Positions 54,791 through 63,910 are shown, numbered from the stretch's first letter. The stretch: 64,000 bases of DNA from Leadbetterella lacustris (GCA_965234335.1 OZ248458.1:62001-126000), one strand, 5' to 3'. The notes: generated from the sequence alone by a model not told the origin. Numbers and translations are program-made.

Positions 54791-57261
54791 CAGCCGCCAA
54801 TTTGAGCGGTAAAAACTTCATTACTTCCAGCCTGGAAGCCGGGACCAAGAAGAATGTTTTTTCCTGCTTGATAAGTAGTACCAGTGGCCACATTGGCCTG
54901 ACTTTGGATGGTTTCGGACACCTTGTAGATACCAGCAGCTTGTGTAGCAGCCGCATATACGACATTTTCTTTACACTTGACATTTACAAGTATATCATAT
55001 ATTTCGCCGTAGCCTTCACCATCACTTACGGAACACGGACTGTTGGATGATTCAAGCCAAGTTACTTTTATTCTCATTCTTAAATTCCCCAAACTGGCAT
55101 TGGCTGGAATTGCAAAATTGGCAGTTTGTTGAGTCCAAGGATTGCCGTTGTAAAAACTATATATTTTTTCTGAAGGTTCAAATTCATTATTGCGGTTATA
55201 ATCTATCCAAACAGCCAATCCGTCTTGTTCCGAACTTGGGCTGACCATCACCAATGAATAGGTGGAATCACGAATAAAATGGATGGCATTTACAGGCACA
55301 ATATACTGAAAACCAGTGGTAGAACAAGTGTTCCCTCTGTTGAGCAACTCGGTGGAGTTTCTCAATATTTTAATTTGTGTGAGCCTGTCGCCAAAGCGAC
55401 AAACCATACCTGCTGGCTCGCAAAGTGTACATAAAGGCGTGTAAGTTATGGTAACAGCCACTCGGCTCGTGGTGTCGCATCCAGCCAATCCACATTCCAC
55501 ATAATAGGTGGTATTCGACACAATTCCGCTAACAGCAAGACTTGAAGCATTACCAAGAGCAACACCGCCACTAGCTACCGAATACCATGCAAACGACATA
55601 CCTACACAACCCGTAGCAGACAATGTGGTAGAGCTACTCGTTCCACAAATGGCCGCGTTCGAAACTACCGGAGGTGTATTCGTGAAAACACGAACAGGTG
55701 CTACGGTCCTTTTACTTGTGCAGCCATCAAAAGTACATGATACATAATAATCCGTTGAGGCGTTTAAAACCGGCGTAACAAAACTTGGGTTTGAGCCTAA
55801 AGAACTCCCTCCCACTGCTACATTATACCAATTATAGGTACCAGAGCAACCTGAGGCTGTAATAGTGACAGATGCCGATCCACACAGTACGCTTTGTATT
55901 GCTATTGGTCGTGCTATTTTGCTTCCTGACAAATATGTAGCGGCATTCCATTCTGCCAACATCTTGGCACCGGGAAGTGTACCGAAACCATTAGAAAACT
56001 TTATTCCTACTCCTCCAACCAAATGACAATAACTCATTATAGTACCACCAGCAGTACCGGGATTAGCTCCATTGGTACACCCCTCACTATACCCTGCCGT
56101 AGGACCACAATTGTCAATGGGACCAGCAGGATTTATCCCATCAGACCAAGTGCAATTGTGTGTATGAGGTAGCCCGAAATTATGGCCAATTTCGTGTGCA
56201 ATAACCGACACATTCCATGAATATGTGGGGATATTTTGAACACTACTTGAAATACCGGCACTCAAACCTTTTGATATATCTTTTACGCCCTCTTTAGCAA
56301 AAACCGCTCTTATGGGCATTCCATTAAAAACAGAAGTAAACCCCTCCCCTGTATAATAATAAGCAATACCACCTCCTAGGTTTCTTGTTGACACCAAATG
56401 CACAATATCTCCATCAAAATTATTGGCCTTTCCATTCCAATAGGTATCGAGCAAACCGAGCATGCTTGAAGTTCCCGTTGCAGACTGATAAGGATCTGGA
56501 GTGTTCCAAACAAAAAGTGTGGAAATGACCAAGTTCACACCTTCATTATCATACAACTGTGATACATTATTAAAAATGGAGGTCATGGTATTCACTACAT
56601 TGTTGACGCTATTTCCCCAGTCTTGGTACATTTTATAATCTGCCTCCAAATAAATCTCCACTGCCCTACAGGTAGCAGCGGAAGTCTGACTGTTTGTAGA
56701 TGAGCCAGAAACCAAGTTGGCACTACGAACAACCTCACCCGCACAGATGGGTGTGCTATTTTGAATTTCATCGGTATTATAAACAATATGAAAATCCTCC
56801 TTTTGGTTTTTTAATTTCCCTAAAGTCAAATTTATCTTTTCGCTCTGAATCAATCCCTCAATGCTATTATTGGTCACTGTCAAAGCCACAAATGATTTTT
56901 TTTCACCCTTAATTTTTCCATGATAAAAAGTTGGTAAATCCATTTTGTATTCACCGCGAGGGGTCATAACTTTAAAGTCAGCAGATGTAATATTGGCAGG
57001 AATAAGATCTACCACCAAATCACCGCTTTGGGTTGGAATGACCAATTCATAGTTGTCTTTTTGAAGATAAATTTGATTGGTCATGGCACTATTGACCGTC
57101 AGGATTTGTCCTGAAGTGATACCATTCACCGAACGTTTGAGTTCTGCTGATGCTATTGCGTTCGATGTTGATTTAGAGAATAAATTCGGAATTGGAGTTT
57201 GGGCAAATGAAAAATGAAAAATGAAAATTAGGATGAAAAACGTAGAAATTGTTTTTTTCAT
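54784..57261 (-). CDS. Secreted M12-type metalloprotease with GEVED and Ig-like domains
   Basis: An 825-aa secreted protein: signal peptide (MKKTISTFFILIFIFHFSFAQ), propeptide, reprolysin-like zinc protease with HEIGHNFGLPHTHNC (about residues 355-369) and a Met-turn-like segment near GGTIMSYCHLVGG. Two Cys-containing Ig-like repeats follow (SVLCGSASVTITASGCSGTY and AAICGTSSSTTLSATGCVGM), then a GEVED domain (DGLAVWIDYNRNNEFEPSEK) and a C-terminal adhesion-like repeat (YQAGKNILLGPGFQAGSNEV). I do not see a standard type A sorting tail, so the export route is uncertain. Confidence 0.85.
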   Translation of the reverse strand: MKKTISTFFILIFIFHFSFAQTPIPNLFSKSTSNAIASAELKRSVNGITSGQILTVNSAMTNQIYLQKDNYELVIPTQSGDLVVDLIPANITSADFKVMTPRGEYKMDLPTFYHGKIKGEKKSFVALTVTNNSIEGLIQSEKINLTLGKLKNQKEDFHIVYNTDEIQNSTPICAGEVVRSANLVSGSSTNSQTSAATCRAVEIYLEADYKMYQDWGNSVNNVVNTMTSIFNNVSQLYDNEGVNLVISTLFVWNTPDPYQSATGTSSMLGLLDTYWNGKANNFDGDIVHLVSTRNLGGGIAYYYTGEGFTSVFNGMPIRAVFAKEGVKDISKGLSAGISSSVQNIPTYSWNVSVIAHEIGHNFGLPHTHNCTWSDGINPAGPIDNCGPTAGYSEGCTNGANPGTAGGTIMSYCHLVGGVGIKFSNGFGTLPGAKMLAEWNAATYLSGSKIARPIAIQSVLCGSASVTITASGCSGTYNWYNVAVGGSSLGSNPSFVTPVLNASTDYYVSCTFDGCTSKRTVAPVRVFTNTPPVVSNAAICGTSSSTTLSATGCVGMSFAWYSVASGGVALGNASSLAVSGIVSNTTYYVECGLAGCDTTSRVAVTITYTPLCTLCEPAGMVCRFGDRLTQIKILRNSTELLNRGNTCSTTGFQYIVPVNAIHFIRDSTYSLVMVSPSSEQDGLAVWIDYNRNNEFEPSEKIYSFYNGNPWTQQTANFAIPANASLGNLRMRIKVTWLESSNSPCSVSDGEGYGEIYDILVNVKCKENVVYAAATQAAGIYKVSETIQSQANVATGTTYQAGKNILLGPGFQAGSNEVFTAQIGGCQ

Positions 57262-57464
57262 GAAAGGGTCTTTATAATGGTATTATAAAATTACGCTTAA
57301 TTCATCAAAGTTTCCAATCAAAATCAAAGAACTTATTTTTAACAATAATTCATTTTCTTGGATAAAATATTTTAGTTAGACAGCATTAACAAGAATTTTG
57401 GCTTAGCCACTATGATAGAATCCCTAAATTCTCTAAGTTTGCACCTTGAAATTTCAGAAAATCT

Positions 57465-58187
57465 ATGGGAAGAGCATTTGAATTTAGAAAAGCACGTAAA
57501 ATGAAGCGTTGGTCGTCTATGGCCAAGGTATTTACACGTATAGGCAAAGACATCGTGATGGCCGTTAAATCTGGCGGGCCAGACCCTTCGACAAATTCAA
57601 GGCTAAGGGCGGTTATTCAAAACTCCAAGGCAGCCAACATGCCTAAAGTAAACGTTGAAAATGCAATAAAAAAAGCTTCTTCAAAAGATCAGGAAGACTA
57701 CAAGGAGATAGTGTTGGAGGGATATGGCCTCCACGGAGTGGCGGTATTGGTAGAATGTACTACTGACAACAACAACCGCACGGTGGCCAATGTCAGAAGC
57801 TATTTTACAAAATGCAACGGAAACCTTGGTACCAACGGTATGTTGGATTTTATTTTTGAAAGAAAATGTATTTTCAAAATAGCCAATACGGCAGGTGTTG
57901 AACTAGAAGAACTGGAGTTTGAATTGATAGATTTCGGTGCGGACGATGTGTTTTTAGATGAAGAGCATGACCAAATAAATATCTATGGAGAATTCACTGC
58001 TTATGGTGCCATTCAGAAATTTCTTGAAGAAAAAGGCTTGGAATTGCTCCACGCCGACTTTGAAAGAATACCTACAGACACCAAAAAACTGAGCGAAACC
58101 GAAGCGGCTGACTTGGACAAGTTGCTAGAAAAACTAGACGAAGACGATGACGTGCAGAACGTTTATCACAATATGGTTATTGAATAA
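57465..58187 (+). CDS. YebC/PmpR family protein
   Basis: A 240-aa protein of the widely conserved YebC/PmpR family, described both as a DNA-binding regulator and as a translation factor acting at stalled ribosomes. Motifs: MGRAFEFRKARKMKRW and AKVFTRIGKDIVMAVKSGGP at the N-terminus, GLHGVAVLVECTTDNNNRTV near residues 86-105 and GNLGTNGMLDF. A strong shared terminator follows. Confidence 0.9.
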   Translation: MGRAFEFRKARKMKRWSSMAKVFTRIGKDIVMAVKSGGPDPSTNSRLRAVIQNSKAANMPKVNVENAIKKASSKDQEDYKEIVLEGYGLHGVAVLVECTTDNNNRTVANVRSYFTKCNGNLGTNGMLDFIFERKCIFKIANTAGVELEELEFELIDFGADDVFLDEEHDQINIYGEFTAYGAIQKFLEEKGLELLHADFERIPTDTKKLSETEAADLDKLLEKLDEDDDVQNVYHNMVIE

Positions 58188-58273
58188 TCATTCGTTACCT
58201 GAGCTTGTCGAAAGGTAGTTAATTGGTTAATAACAATAAAATTGACAATACAATAGTTCAAAATATTTTTAGC

Positions 58274-58305
58274 AAAAAAGGTCAACGCTTCCGTTGACCT
58301 TTTTT
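58274..58305. terminator. Bidirectional terminator between yebC-like and Spy-like genes
   Basis: AAAAAAGGTCAACG-CTTC-CGTTGACCTTTTTT: a 14-bp perfect stem with a tetraloop, usable from both convergent genes. Confidence 0.92.
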
Positions 58306-58308
58306 GAT

Positions 58309-58731
58309 TTAACCTTTGTTTTCGGGACGTGCTCCGTGGTGAGGGCCAGCATGCTTTCCGCCTCTACCTTTTCTCATTCCTTCTTTTCTACGGGATTCGT
58401 TAGTGGCCATTTTTTCTTCAAAAGTCTTGTATTGCTCTGGAGTCAATATCTTTTTCATTTCGTTTTTGTAAGCCGACTTTTTTGCGTCATGTTTGGCTTT
58501 CATCTCTTTACGTTCAGCCTCCCGAGTGGCTACTGACTCTTTGTTTAGCTTGGTAACAGCAGCAAACTGCTGTTCGGTCAGATTTAAATCTGCCTTGAGT
58601 TTTTCGCTTCGCTTTTCAGCCATTTTTTCAGGATTAAAATCTCGTTTGCCGCCTTTATTACCGCTTTTTTGGGCGAAAGCACCTACCGATAAAGCCGAAA
58701 TAACGGCCAATGACAAAATTAACTTTTTCAT
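58309..58731 (-). CDS. Spy/CpxP-like periplasmic protein (DUF4890 type)
   Basis: A 140-aa exported protein with signal peptide (MKKLILSLAVISALSVGAFAQ), then a helical, Lys/Glu-rich region with two LTxxQ-like motifs (LNLTEQQFAAVTKLN and ILTPEQYKTFEEKM), as in Spy/CpxP and DUF4890 proteins, and a Gly/His/Lys-rich tail (GRGGKHAGPHHGARPENKG). It could chaperone envelope proteins or sense metals through the His-rich end. Monocistronic. Confidence 0.8.
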   Translation of the reverse strand: MKKLILSLAVISALSVGAFAQKSGNKGGKRDFNPEKMAEKRSEKLKADLNLTEQQFAAVTKLNKESVATREAERKEMKAKHDAKKSAYKNEMKKILTPEQYKTFEEKMATNESRRKEGMRKGRGGKHAGPHHGARPENKG

Positions 58732-58895
58732 AATTGTATTTTTTATTTGTTATGAGGCTTTGACCTCCAAAGCGTAATAAGGTTTAGAATCCAAATGTTA
58801 AAAAACATTAAAATCAGAATATTGAAGGTATGGTCATCAAACACGCATAACAGATAATTTCGAAACGCATGTTTTCCTTTTTAGCCTTAAAAGCC

Positions 58896-58903
58896 TATCT
58901 TTG
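58896..58903 (+). promoter_or_regulatory. -7 box of tpiA
   Basis: TATCTTTG fits TAnnTTTG, 31 bp before the ATG of tpiA. Confidence 0.5.
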
Positions 58904-58934
58904 TGCGATTTTTGAAATATAACGAAAGCAAAAA

Positions 58935-59702
58935 ATGAGAAAAAAATACGCCGCTGGTAACTGGAAAATGAACAAAACTTTTGAAGAAGGTCAAATCCTT
59001 TTGTCAGAAGTGGTAAATATGGTAAACGACGAAATGAACAACCCTAACGTACACGTGATATTGGGTGTTCCGTTTCCTTATTTGAGTAGTTTTACCAAAT
59101 TAGTTAATTCATCGAAAGTATCGATAGCAGCCCAAAACTGTCACCCAAAGGCTTCGGGAGCATACACCGGTGAGGTTTCGGTGCAGATGTTGAAATCTGT
59201 AGGTGTAAAATATGTCATCATCGGTCACTCTGAGCGTCGCGAGTATTTCTTAGAATCTGACGCATTTATAGCAGAGAAGGTGGACGCTATTTTGGCTGAG
59301 GGCCTAACTCCGATATTCTGTTGTGGAGAAACTTTGGCACAACGTGAGGCAGGCATTCATTTCGATTTTGTTTGTGGACAATTGACCAACAGCCTTTTCC
59401 ATCTTTCGGCTGAGGCTTTGCAAAAAGTAGTTATCGCTTACGAACCCATTTGGGCCATCGGAACGGGCGTGACCGCTTCTTCAGCACAAGCACAAGAGAT
59501 GCACAAATTATTGCGTGACCACTTGGCAAGCAAATATGGCCAAACAGTGGCAGACGAAATCTCAATCCTTTATGGTGGTAGCGTAGGTGCTGCCAATGCA
59601 GTGGAGTTATTCTCTCAACCCGACGTTGACGGCGGACTAGTAGGCGGAGCATCGCTAAAATCTAGAGACTTTACAGATATTTCTAAGTCGTTTCCGGCGT
59701 AA
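58935..59702 (+). CDS. tpiA: Triosephosphate isomerase
   Basis: A 255-aa glycolytic enzyme interconverting dihydroxyacetone phosphate and glyceraldehyde-3-phosphate. Active-site residues are in AGNWKMNKT (Lys at 13), IGHSERREYF (His about 98), and YEPIWAIGTG (Glu about 170); LYGGSVGAANA and DGGLVGGASLK are the phosphate-binding loops. The last 57 bp including the stop are repeated exactly at 62638-62694, marking the boundary of the downstream cassette. The gene itself is complete. Confidence 0.95.
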   Translation: MRKKYAAGNWKMNKTFEEGQILLSEVVNMVNDEMNNPNVHVILGVPFPYLSSFTKLVNSSKVSIAAQNCHPKASGAYTGEVSVQMLKSVGVKYVIIGHSERREYFLESDAFIAEKVDAILAEGLTPIFCCGETLAQREAGIHFDFVCGQLTNSLFHLSAEALQKVVIAYEPIWAIGTGVTASSAQAQEMHKLLRDHLASKYGQTVADEISILYGGSVGAANAVELFSQPDVDGGLVGGASLKSRDFTDISKSFPA

Positions 59703-59704
59703 GA
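59628..59704 (+). repeat. tpiA 3'-end direct repeat, copy A
   Basis: Last 77 bp of tpiA. Bases 59648-59704 are identical to 62638-62694; the 20 bases before them match 62618-62637 at 13 positions, with the mismatches falling mostly at third codon positions. Confidence 0.9.
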
Positions 59705-59753
59705 AATAAATTATATTAGAATTCGGTCAGCACCAATGGTGAGACCGGCAAAG

Positions 59754-59783
59754 AAGCCAATGCGAACAGCGTTGGCTTTTTTC
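59754..59783 (+). terminator. Terminator of tpiA
   Basis: AAGCCAATGC-gaaca-GCGTTGGCTT stem (one G-T pair) followed by T6, about 50 bp past the tpiA stop. Confidence 0.75.
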
Positions 59784-59865
59784 GTTCATCAGAAAATAAA
59801 TTTAATAAATAATGTGACTTTAAAACATTACTAGCGTCTAAGCAAATTTCCATTCAGAGCCAACC

Positions 59866-59897
59866 AAAAAAAAGACACACCTCGCAGCATGTCTTTT
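59866..59897 (-). terminator. Terminator of cassette 1
   Basis: Minus-strand AAAAGACAtgCTGCGAGG hairpin with GTGTCTTTTTTTT; a related hairpin ends cassette 2 at 62836-62867. It lies about 25 bp past the stop at 59921. Confidence 0.75.
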
Positions 59898-59920
59898 CTC
59901 GAATACTATTTTTCAATTAA

Positions 59921-61401
59921 TCAATAAATAATCCTCTCCGTATACTTATTATCTCCAATTACTAAATTCAAATAATATGTACCTTTGGGAGATTTAGAAA
60001 TGTCCATAGACAACTTCTTGGACTTCGAAAAGTGTTTCTCGTTTTTAGCTTTTTGAATATCAAAAACAACTCTTTCTCTTTGGTTCTCTGAGGTTATCGA
60101 GGCCTCTTTTAACAATTCTTCTCCTATTATGGGATCGATAAATTCCACTTCGACAATTCCTGAAGAAGTTGGATTTTCGGATGCAATTCTAAACATTGAT
60201 GTACCCTGAAGTTGCAAATAGAAGGTTCTTGCCTCCCCATTTCCACAAGTATTGTTAGTTGTCCCCTGCACTCTAATAAAATTATTGGGAAAACCTTGAC
60301 AGAAAAGACCTGACGGATTTAATGACCCTGTCCCATTGGTTATTACCCAATTTGCATTAGTTGTACCAGTAGCATTTAATTGCATTTGCCCTACAAAACT
60401 TACAAAATTTGGCACTTGCAAAGGTCCATTGTTTACAGTGGCACTTTGAACTGTGGGCGTACCTCTAAATATTGTTCTAGCAGCACTCACTGGACCTGCA
60501 CCGCATCCATTATTACCCCGTGTTGTAAACGACCCTGCACTTCCGTTTGTAGATGCCGTGTAAGTAATAGTACCAGTGCCTTGACCCGAAACAATACTCA
60601 CATTACCCACTGGAGTCCAAGTAAAAGAAGAAGCTCCTGTTGATGTTGCAGTCAGTGTTTTATTCTGCCCAACACAAATAATGTCAGGACTTACTCCAGA
60701 TATTGTTGCCGTTCCTGCTGTCGGTCGAGTAACATTAATCGTCCAAGTTTGAGTAAAATTATTATCGGCTCTTCTTGCAGATACACTCAAGACGCCACCC
60801 GTTCCTGCATTAGATGTAAAGGTTGCAATTCCGGTGCTTGTTGTTGTTGGACCTGACCATCCGGCTGGCCTAGTCCAAGTATATACGATTGCTTGCGAAG
60901 GATCTGTAGTCAGACTATTGGTAACAACACAACATTAGAAACTCCACAAGGTAAATTAAATGGTTGGTTGTTACCAACACCCGTTCCATTGACTTGAAAG
61001 GACGTGAATGGACTCAAATAACTTACTGTAATAGGAATCTCATTACTTGTTATAACTGTGTCTGCCGAACCTGTCTTCTTGAAAGTTACTTTCAATTTCA
61101 ATTTGTGCGAATATTGAGATAATACAATATTTGGAATATTTTGCCATGAAATTGTTGCTGATGGTAAAAGTAAACTCGCTGAATTAGTTGTAGGAACGTG
61201 ATGTCCTGTAGGTTGCCAAAGGTAATTAGCTGTGTACCCACTAGGAGTAACTACAACAGCCGAATAATTATATGGCATTGTGGGATTCAAATTTGTTGAT
61301 GGTGTAGTACTACCTGGAGCTAAAATAACAGAACCACCACTTTGTGCAATCAAATTTACTCCAAGAAGCAAAAGAACAGAAAGTAAAATTAAATTTTTCA
61401 T
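59921..61401 (-). pseudogene. Frameshifted Ig-like surface protein with C-terminal sorting-like domain
   Basis: Two frames form one broken gene of about 490 codons. The first (61401 to 60910) starts with a signal peptide (MKNLILLSVLLLLGVNLIAQS) and ends LPCGVSNVVLLPIV. A one-base shift between 60913 and 60934 leads into VTNSLTTDPSQAIVYTWTRP and on through Ig/PKD-like repeats (TWTINVTRPTAGTATISG, SFTWTPVGN) to a tail KGTYYLNLVIGDNKYTERII that resembles a type A T9SS sorting domain. It overlaps the beta-barrel gene by 4 bp. Sequencing error or true slippage cannot be told apart. Confidence 0.65.
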
Positions 61402-62135
61402 TTGAATTTATATGTTAAGTTTAAAAATGTAAAAGGACGAAATACTATTAAAGTACGATTTGGAGCAAAACCAGCAGATAATATAGCACCTTCATTGATA
61501 CCTCCATCTAATACCCAATTGAAACTAAATCCTCCGGATCCTCCAACAAAACTCTCAACCTTTAGAGCCACTTCCCCGGAAATGAATAAATTTCGATATA
61601 CCTTACATTCTAAGCCAGTGAATACATCCGACACGAAAATAATGTCTTTTTGATTTCGAGATTCGTAATTTTCTGGTTTGTAAATAGTTGGATAATTGAC
61701 TGTTGACTCCGCCAAAGCCTGATTTAAATTAAATCTAAAACTTTGCTGAATACCCATAAAAGGCCTCAAACTTCCCATAGCCTTAAAGCGTTTTTCAAAG
61801 CCGATTAAACCGGCAAAACTTGCAGTGAAAGGCATGCTAACTGTACCATAATCAGGATTATATTTAATTCTTTCATAATTTACATCTGCACTAAACCTTA
61901 AGGCATTTTTTCCATTCTTAATATTACGTTTGGCTAATACCAAAAAATTGGGGTTAATACGGCCATAAGGTTCAATAGATACTTTAGGTTTTATAAAATA
62001 TCCTCCGTTAAGGCCGACTTCCCATTTAGGATATGCCTCTTTCGATAAATTGTTTTGGGCAGTCAACTCACTGGAAGGCGACAGCGACAAAAATATAAAT
62101 ACATTCAAAAAAATTCTTGTTTTCATAATTGACAT
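61398..62135 (-). CDS. Outer-membrane beta-barrel-like protein
   Basis: A 245-aa protein with a signal peptide (start MSIMKTRIF; a second ATG three codons later is possible) ending near SSELTAQNN. The mature part alternates hydrophobic and polar residues with Gly/Tyr-rich strands (WEVGLNGGYFIKPKVSIEPY, ALRFSADVNYERIKYNP, RPFMGIQQSFRFNLNQAL) and ends in FLNLTYKFK, a terminal aromatic pattern typical of outer-membrane barrels. First cargo gene of cassette 1 after the LuxR-type gene. Partner of the downstream surface protein is plausible. Confidence 0.7.
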   Translation of the reverse strand: MSIMKTRIFLNVFIFLSLSPSSELTAQNNLSKEAYPKWEVGLNGGYFIKPKVSIEPYGRINPNFLVLAKRNIKNGKNALRFSADVNYERIKYNPDYGTVSMPFTASFAGLIGFEKRFKAMGSLRPFMGIQQSFRFNLNQALAESTVNYPTIYKPENYESRNQKDIIFVSDVFTGLECKVYRNLFISGEVALKVESFVGGSGGFSFNWVLDGGINEGAILSAGFAPNRTLIVFRPFTFLNLTYKFK

Positions 62136-62162
62136 AAAATTATTGGTTTAAAAAATTGAAAG

Positions 62163-62218
62163 AAATAGGAAAAATTCCTATTTGTACTAAATCAAGAGAA
62201 AATAGGAACAATTCCTAT
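62163..62218. promoter_or_regulatory. Inverted-repeat pair of cassette 1
   Basis: IR1 AAATAGGAA-AAA-TTCCTATTT (62163-62183, perfect 9-bp arms) and IR2 ATAGGAA-CAA-TTCCTAT (62202-62218), centres 37 bp apart, between the LuxR-type gene and the barrel gene. IR2 overlaps the LuxR stop codon. The same pair with the same spacing is at 63911-63966. Confidence 0.75.
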
Positions 62219-62457
62219 ACGGTTAAAAAAGTGTCTACCCCCCCCCCATTTTGCAACAATGTTGCGTTTGAGAAAGCATAAATGTATAATTCAGCGGTAG
62301 TTTTCAAATTCAACTTCAAGCAAATATTACTTTTGTGATTTTTGACTGTATGCGGGCTAATAAAAAGCTTCTCTGCTATTTGCTTAGATTTAAGACCTAA
62401 AGAAACAAGGTGCAAAATTTTCTTTTCTTGAATACTGAGATCTATTAAAGTGTGCAT
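62215..62457 (-). CDS. LuxR-type HTH protein, stand-alone (80 aa)
   Basis: An 80-aa protein that is essentially only a LuxR/GerE DNA-binding domain: IQEKKILHLVSLGLKSKQIA, EKLFISPHTVKNHKSNI and KLNLKTTAELYIYA, with the usual E-x-x-I-L and VKNH-x-x-N-I residues. There is no receiver or ligand domain. A run of about nine G near its 3' end (coding QNGGGVDT) could slip. It precedes the cassette 1 cargo, and the inverted repeats next to it are likely binding sites. A related 3' end lies at the right edge of the window. Confidence 0.82.
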   Translation of the reverse strand: MHTLIDLSIQEKKILHLVSLGLKSKQIAEKLFISPHTVKNHKSNICLKLNLKTTAELYIYAFSNATLLQNGGGVDTFLTV

Positions 62458-62617
62458 TTCTAAAAGTTTTTATGTTAGAATGAATAATCAAATCAAAACT
62501 TTAAGAGAATCAAAAACAAATGTTTTTTAAAATAATTTTTCAAAACTGCCATTTGGCTTGACATAAATCAATTGTAACACTTTTTTAAGAAAATTTTGCA
62601 TTAATTTTTAATTTAGA

Positions 62618-62694
62618 GACAGCGGCCTTGTTGGTCAAGCATCGCTAAAATCTAGAGACTTTACAGATATTTCTAAGTCGTTTCCGGCGTAAGA
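62618..62694 (+). repeat. tpiA 3'-end direct repeat, copy B
   Basis: Reads in frame as DSGLVGQASLKSRDFTDI...FPA-stop with no gene upstream: 57 bp identical to the tpiA end, preceded by 20 bp with mainly synonymous differences. The upstream sequence (62458-62617) has no tpiA similarity. Copies A and B are 2990 bp apart. Confidence 0.9.
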
Positions 62695-62713
62695 GATTTC
62701 TACTAAAATATTC

Positions 62714-62747
62714 AAAAAGCCAAACCTTTGTAGGTTTGGCTTTTTTT
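62714..62747 (+). terminator. Terminator after tpiA tag B
   Basis: AGCCAAACC/GGTTTGGCT stem with a 6-nt loop and T7, on the plus strand where a tpiA terminator would be expected. Confidence 0.85.
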
Positions 62748-62835
62748 GTGAATTTAATATTGAAAAAAATATTCTAAGAATTGTGACCTTTATTTAAGAT
62801 AAACGTCTAAGCACTTTTCCGATGAATTTACCAAC

Positions 62836-62867
62836 AAAAAAAGACATACCTCTCGGCATGTCTTTTC
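62836..62867 (-). terminator. Terminator of cassette 2
   Basis: Minus-strand AAGACATGCC-GAGA-GGTATGTCTT stem and T run; homologous to the cassette 1 terminator at 59866-59897. Confidence 0.85.
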
Positions 62868-62943
62868 TCAAAATTTTAACACGAACGTTCCATTCAAAAA
62901 GCAAAAGTTATATTTAACTCATTTTGGTTTAGACGATACATAT

Positions 62944-63186
62944 TTATTTAAAAAAAGCATAGTATACATAAAGGCCTAAAATTAATGCTATACCAATTCC
63001 TTTCTCTAGTAATTCTTTAATAAGCATTTTCTTCTCTAAACCCCTAATTCTAAGGAAGAAAAGCAGCAAAACTGCGGCAAAAATACTCATATAGACCCAA
63101 GGTTGATAAACCTTAAAAAGAAATAGAAAAATTGGCAGAATAATAAAAAAACGAACGATTCCTTTAGATTCAATAATTTTTTCCAT
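62944..63186 (-). CDS. Small membrane protein (80 aa)
   Basis: An 80-aa protein with two to three hydrophobic helices (FFIILPIFLFLFKVY, VYMSIFAAVLLLFFL and IGIALILGLYVYYAF) separated by basic turns, no signal cleavage site. It starts 6 bp after the stop of the lipoprotein gene, so both are probably co-transcribed. I do not recognise a family. Its size and place next to a Cys/Gly-rich putative effector would fit an immunity or helper protein, but this is only a guess. Confidence 0.65.
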   Translation of the reverse strand: MEKIIESKGIVRFFIILPIFLFLFKVYQPWVYMSIFAAVLLLFFLRIRGLEKKMLIKELLEKGIGIALILGLYVYYAFFK

Positions 63187-63192
63187 TTTATT

Positions 63193-63852
63193 TTATTTTT
63201 CAGCGTTACAACCTATATATTCTTGTCTGCAATATTCCATTCCAGCTCCTGCCACTAACACACATGCATAAATTCCGATGCCAGCTGTACCCACTATACA
63301 AGCTGTACCAGCCGCTGCCGCTACTCCTAAACATGCATTATAGATTCCTCTACAATTACCACCCGCAACCTTTAGTCCCTTTGAGTCCTTAATAAAACTC
63401 ACAATTGGATTTCTTTGTATATAAATTTCAAATGCCTTTTCAAAAATATTATCCTTATTATTAATCAAATCTGGATAAGCTATGGTTAATTGCCTTTTAC
63501 TCTCCTCTAAATTTGCTAAATATTCTGAACACAAAGAAGCATTCTTCCCGCCAAAAACGACTACCTGCAGTTCTTTTTTAGCTAAAGTCTGGGAATTTAA
63601 AAGACCTAAATTTCTTTTATGAAAACTTTCTCTTTCATTTTCCTTATAACTTTCAAGTTGAGATGAGTAAGCTAAAGCTAACGATATAAACGAATCTGCA
63701 TATTTTGCAAACCTGACATCCCGAGATAATTCAAAGGGATTAAGAATTCTTAATTCTTGATTTACTTTAGACACATCAGTTACCAAATCAACTGAATCAG
63801 ATTGGCAAGATGCCATAAACAACATAAAGGATAAAGCTAGTACTTTTTTCAT
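63193..63852 (-). CDS. Lipoprotein with Cys/Gly/Ala-rich hydrophobic C-terminus
   Basis: A 219-aa lipoprotein (signal MKKVLALSFMLFMASCQSD, Cys at 16). The middle is helical and charged. The last 54 residues differ: NCRGIYNACLGVAAAAG, TACIVGTAGIGIYACVLVAG and MEYCRQEYIGC carry six Cys and hydrophobic Gly/Ala stretches, recalling Cys-rich hydrophobic peptides such as halocin C8-type toxins. I do not recognise the family as a whole. It is the first cargo gene of cassette 2. Confidence 0.7.
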   Translation of the reverse strand: MKKVLALSFMLFMASCQSDSVDLVTDVSKVNQELRILNPFELSRDVRFAKYADSFISLALAYSSQLESYKENERESFHKRNLGLLNSQTLAKKELQVVVFGGKNASLCSEYLANLEESKRQLTIAYPDLINNKDNIFEKAFEIYIQRNPIVSFIKDSKGLKVAGGNCRGIYNACLGVAAAAGTACIVGTAGIGIYACVLVAGAGMEYCRQEYIGCNAEK

Positions 63853-63882
63853 TTTTTAAAAAATTTTGTTTGAAATATTTTC

Positions 63883-63890
63883 CAAACATA
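63883..63890 (-). promoter_or_regulatory. -7 box for the cassette 2 cargo
   Basis: Minus-strand TATGTTTG matches TAnnTTTG, 30 bp before the lipoprotein start; IR1 (63911-63931) ends 20 bp upstream, over the -33 region, as expected for a regulator site. Confidence 0.5.
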
Positions 63891-63910
63891 ATGTGAATAA
63901 GAACCTTTAG

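Noticed and set aside
59703..62636. A classical integrative element at tpiA
   Set aside because: No integrase, recombinase, replication or transfer gene is present. The att-like duplication is reported, but the mechanism is left open.
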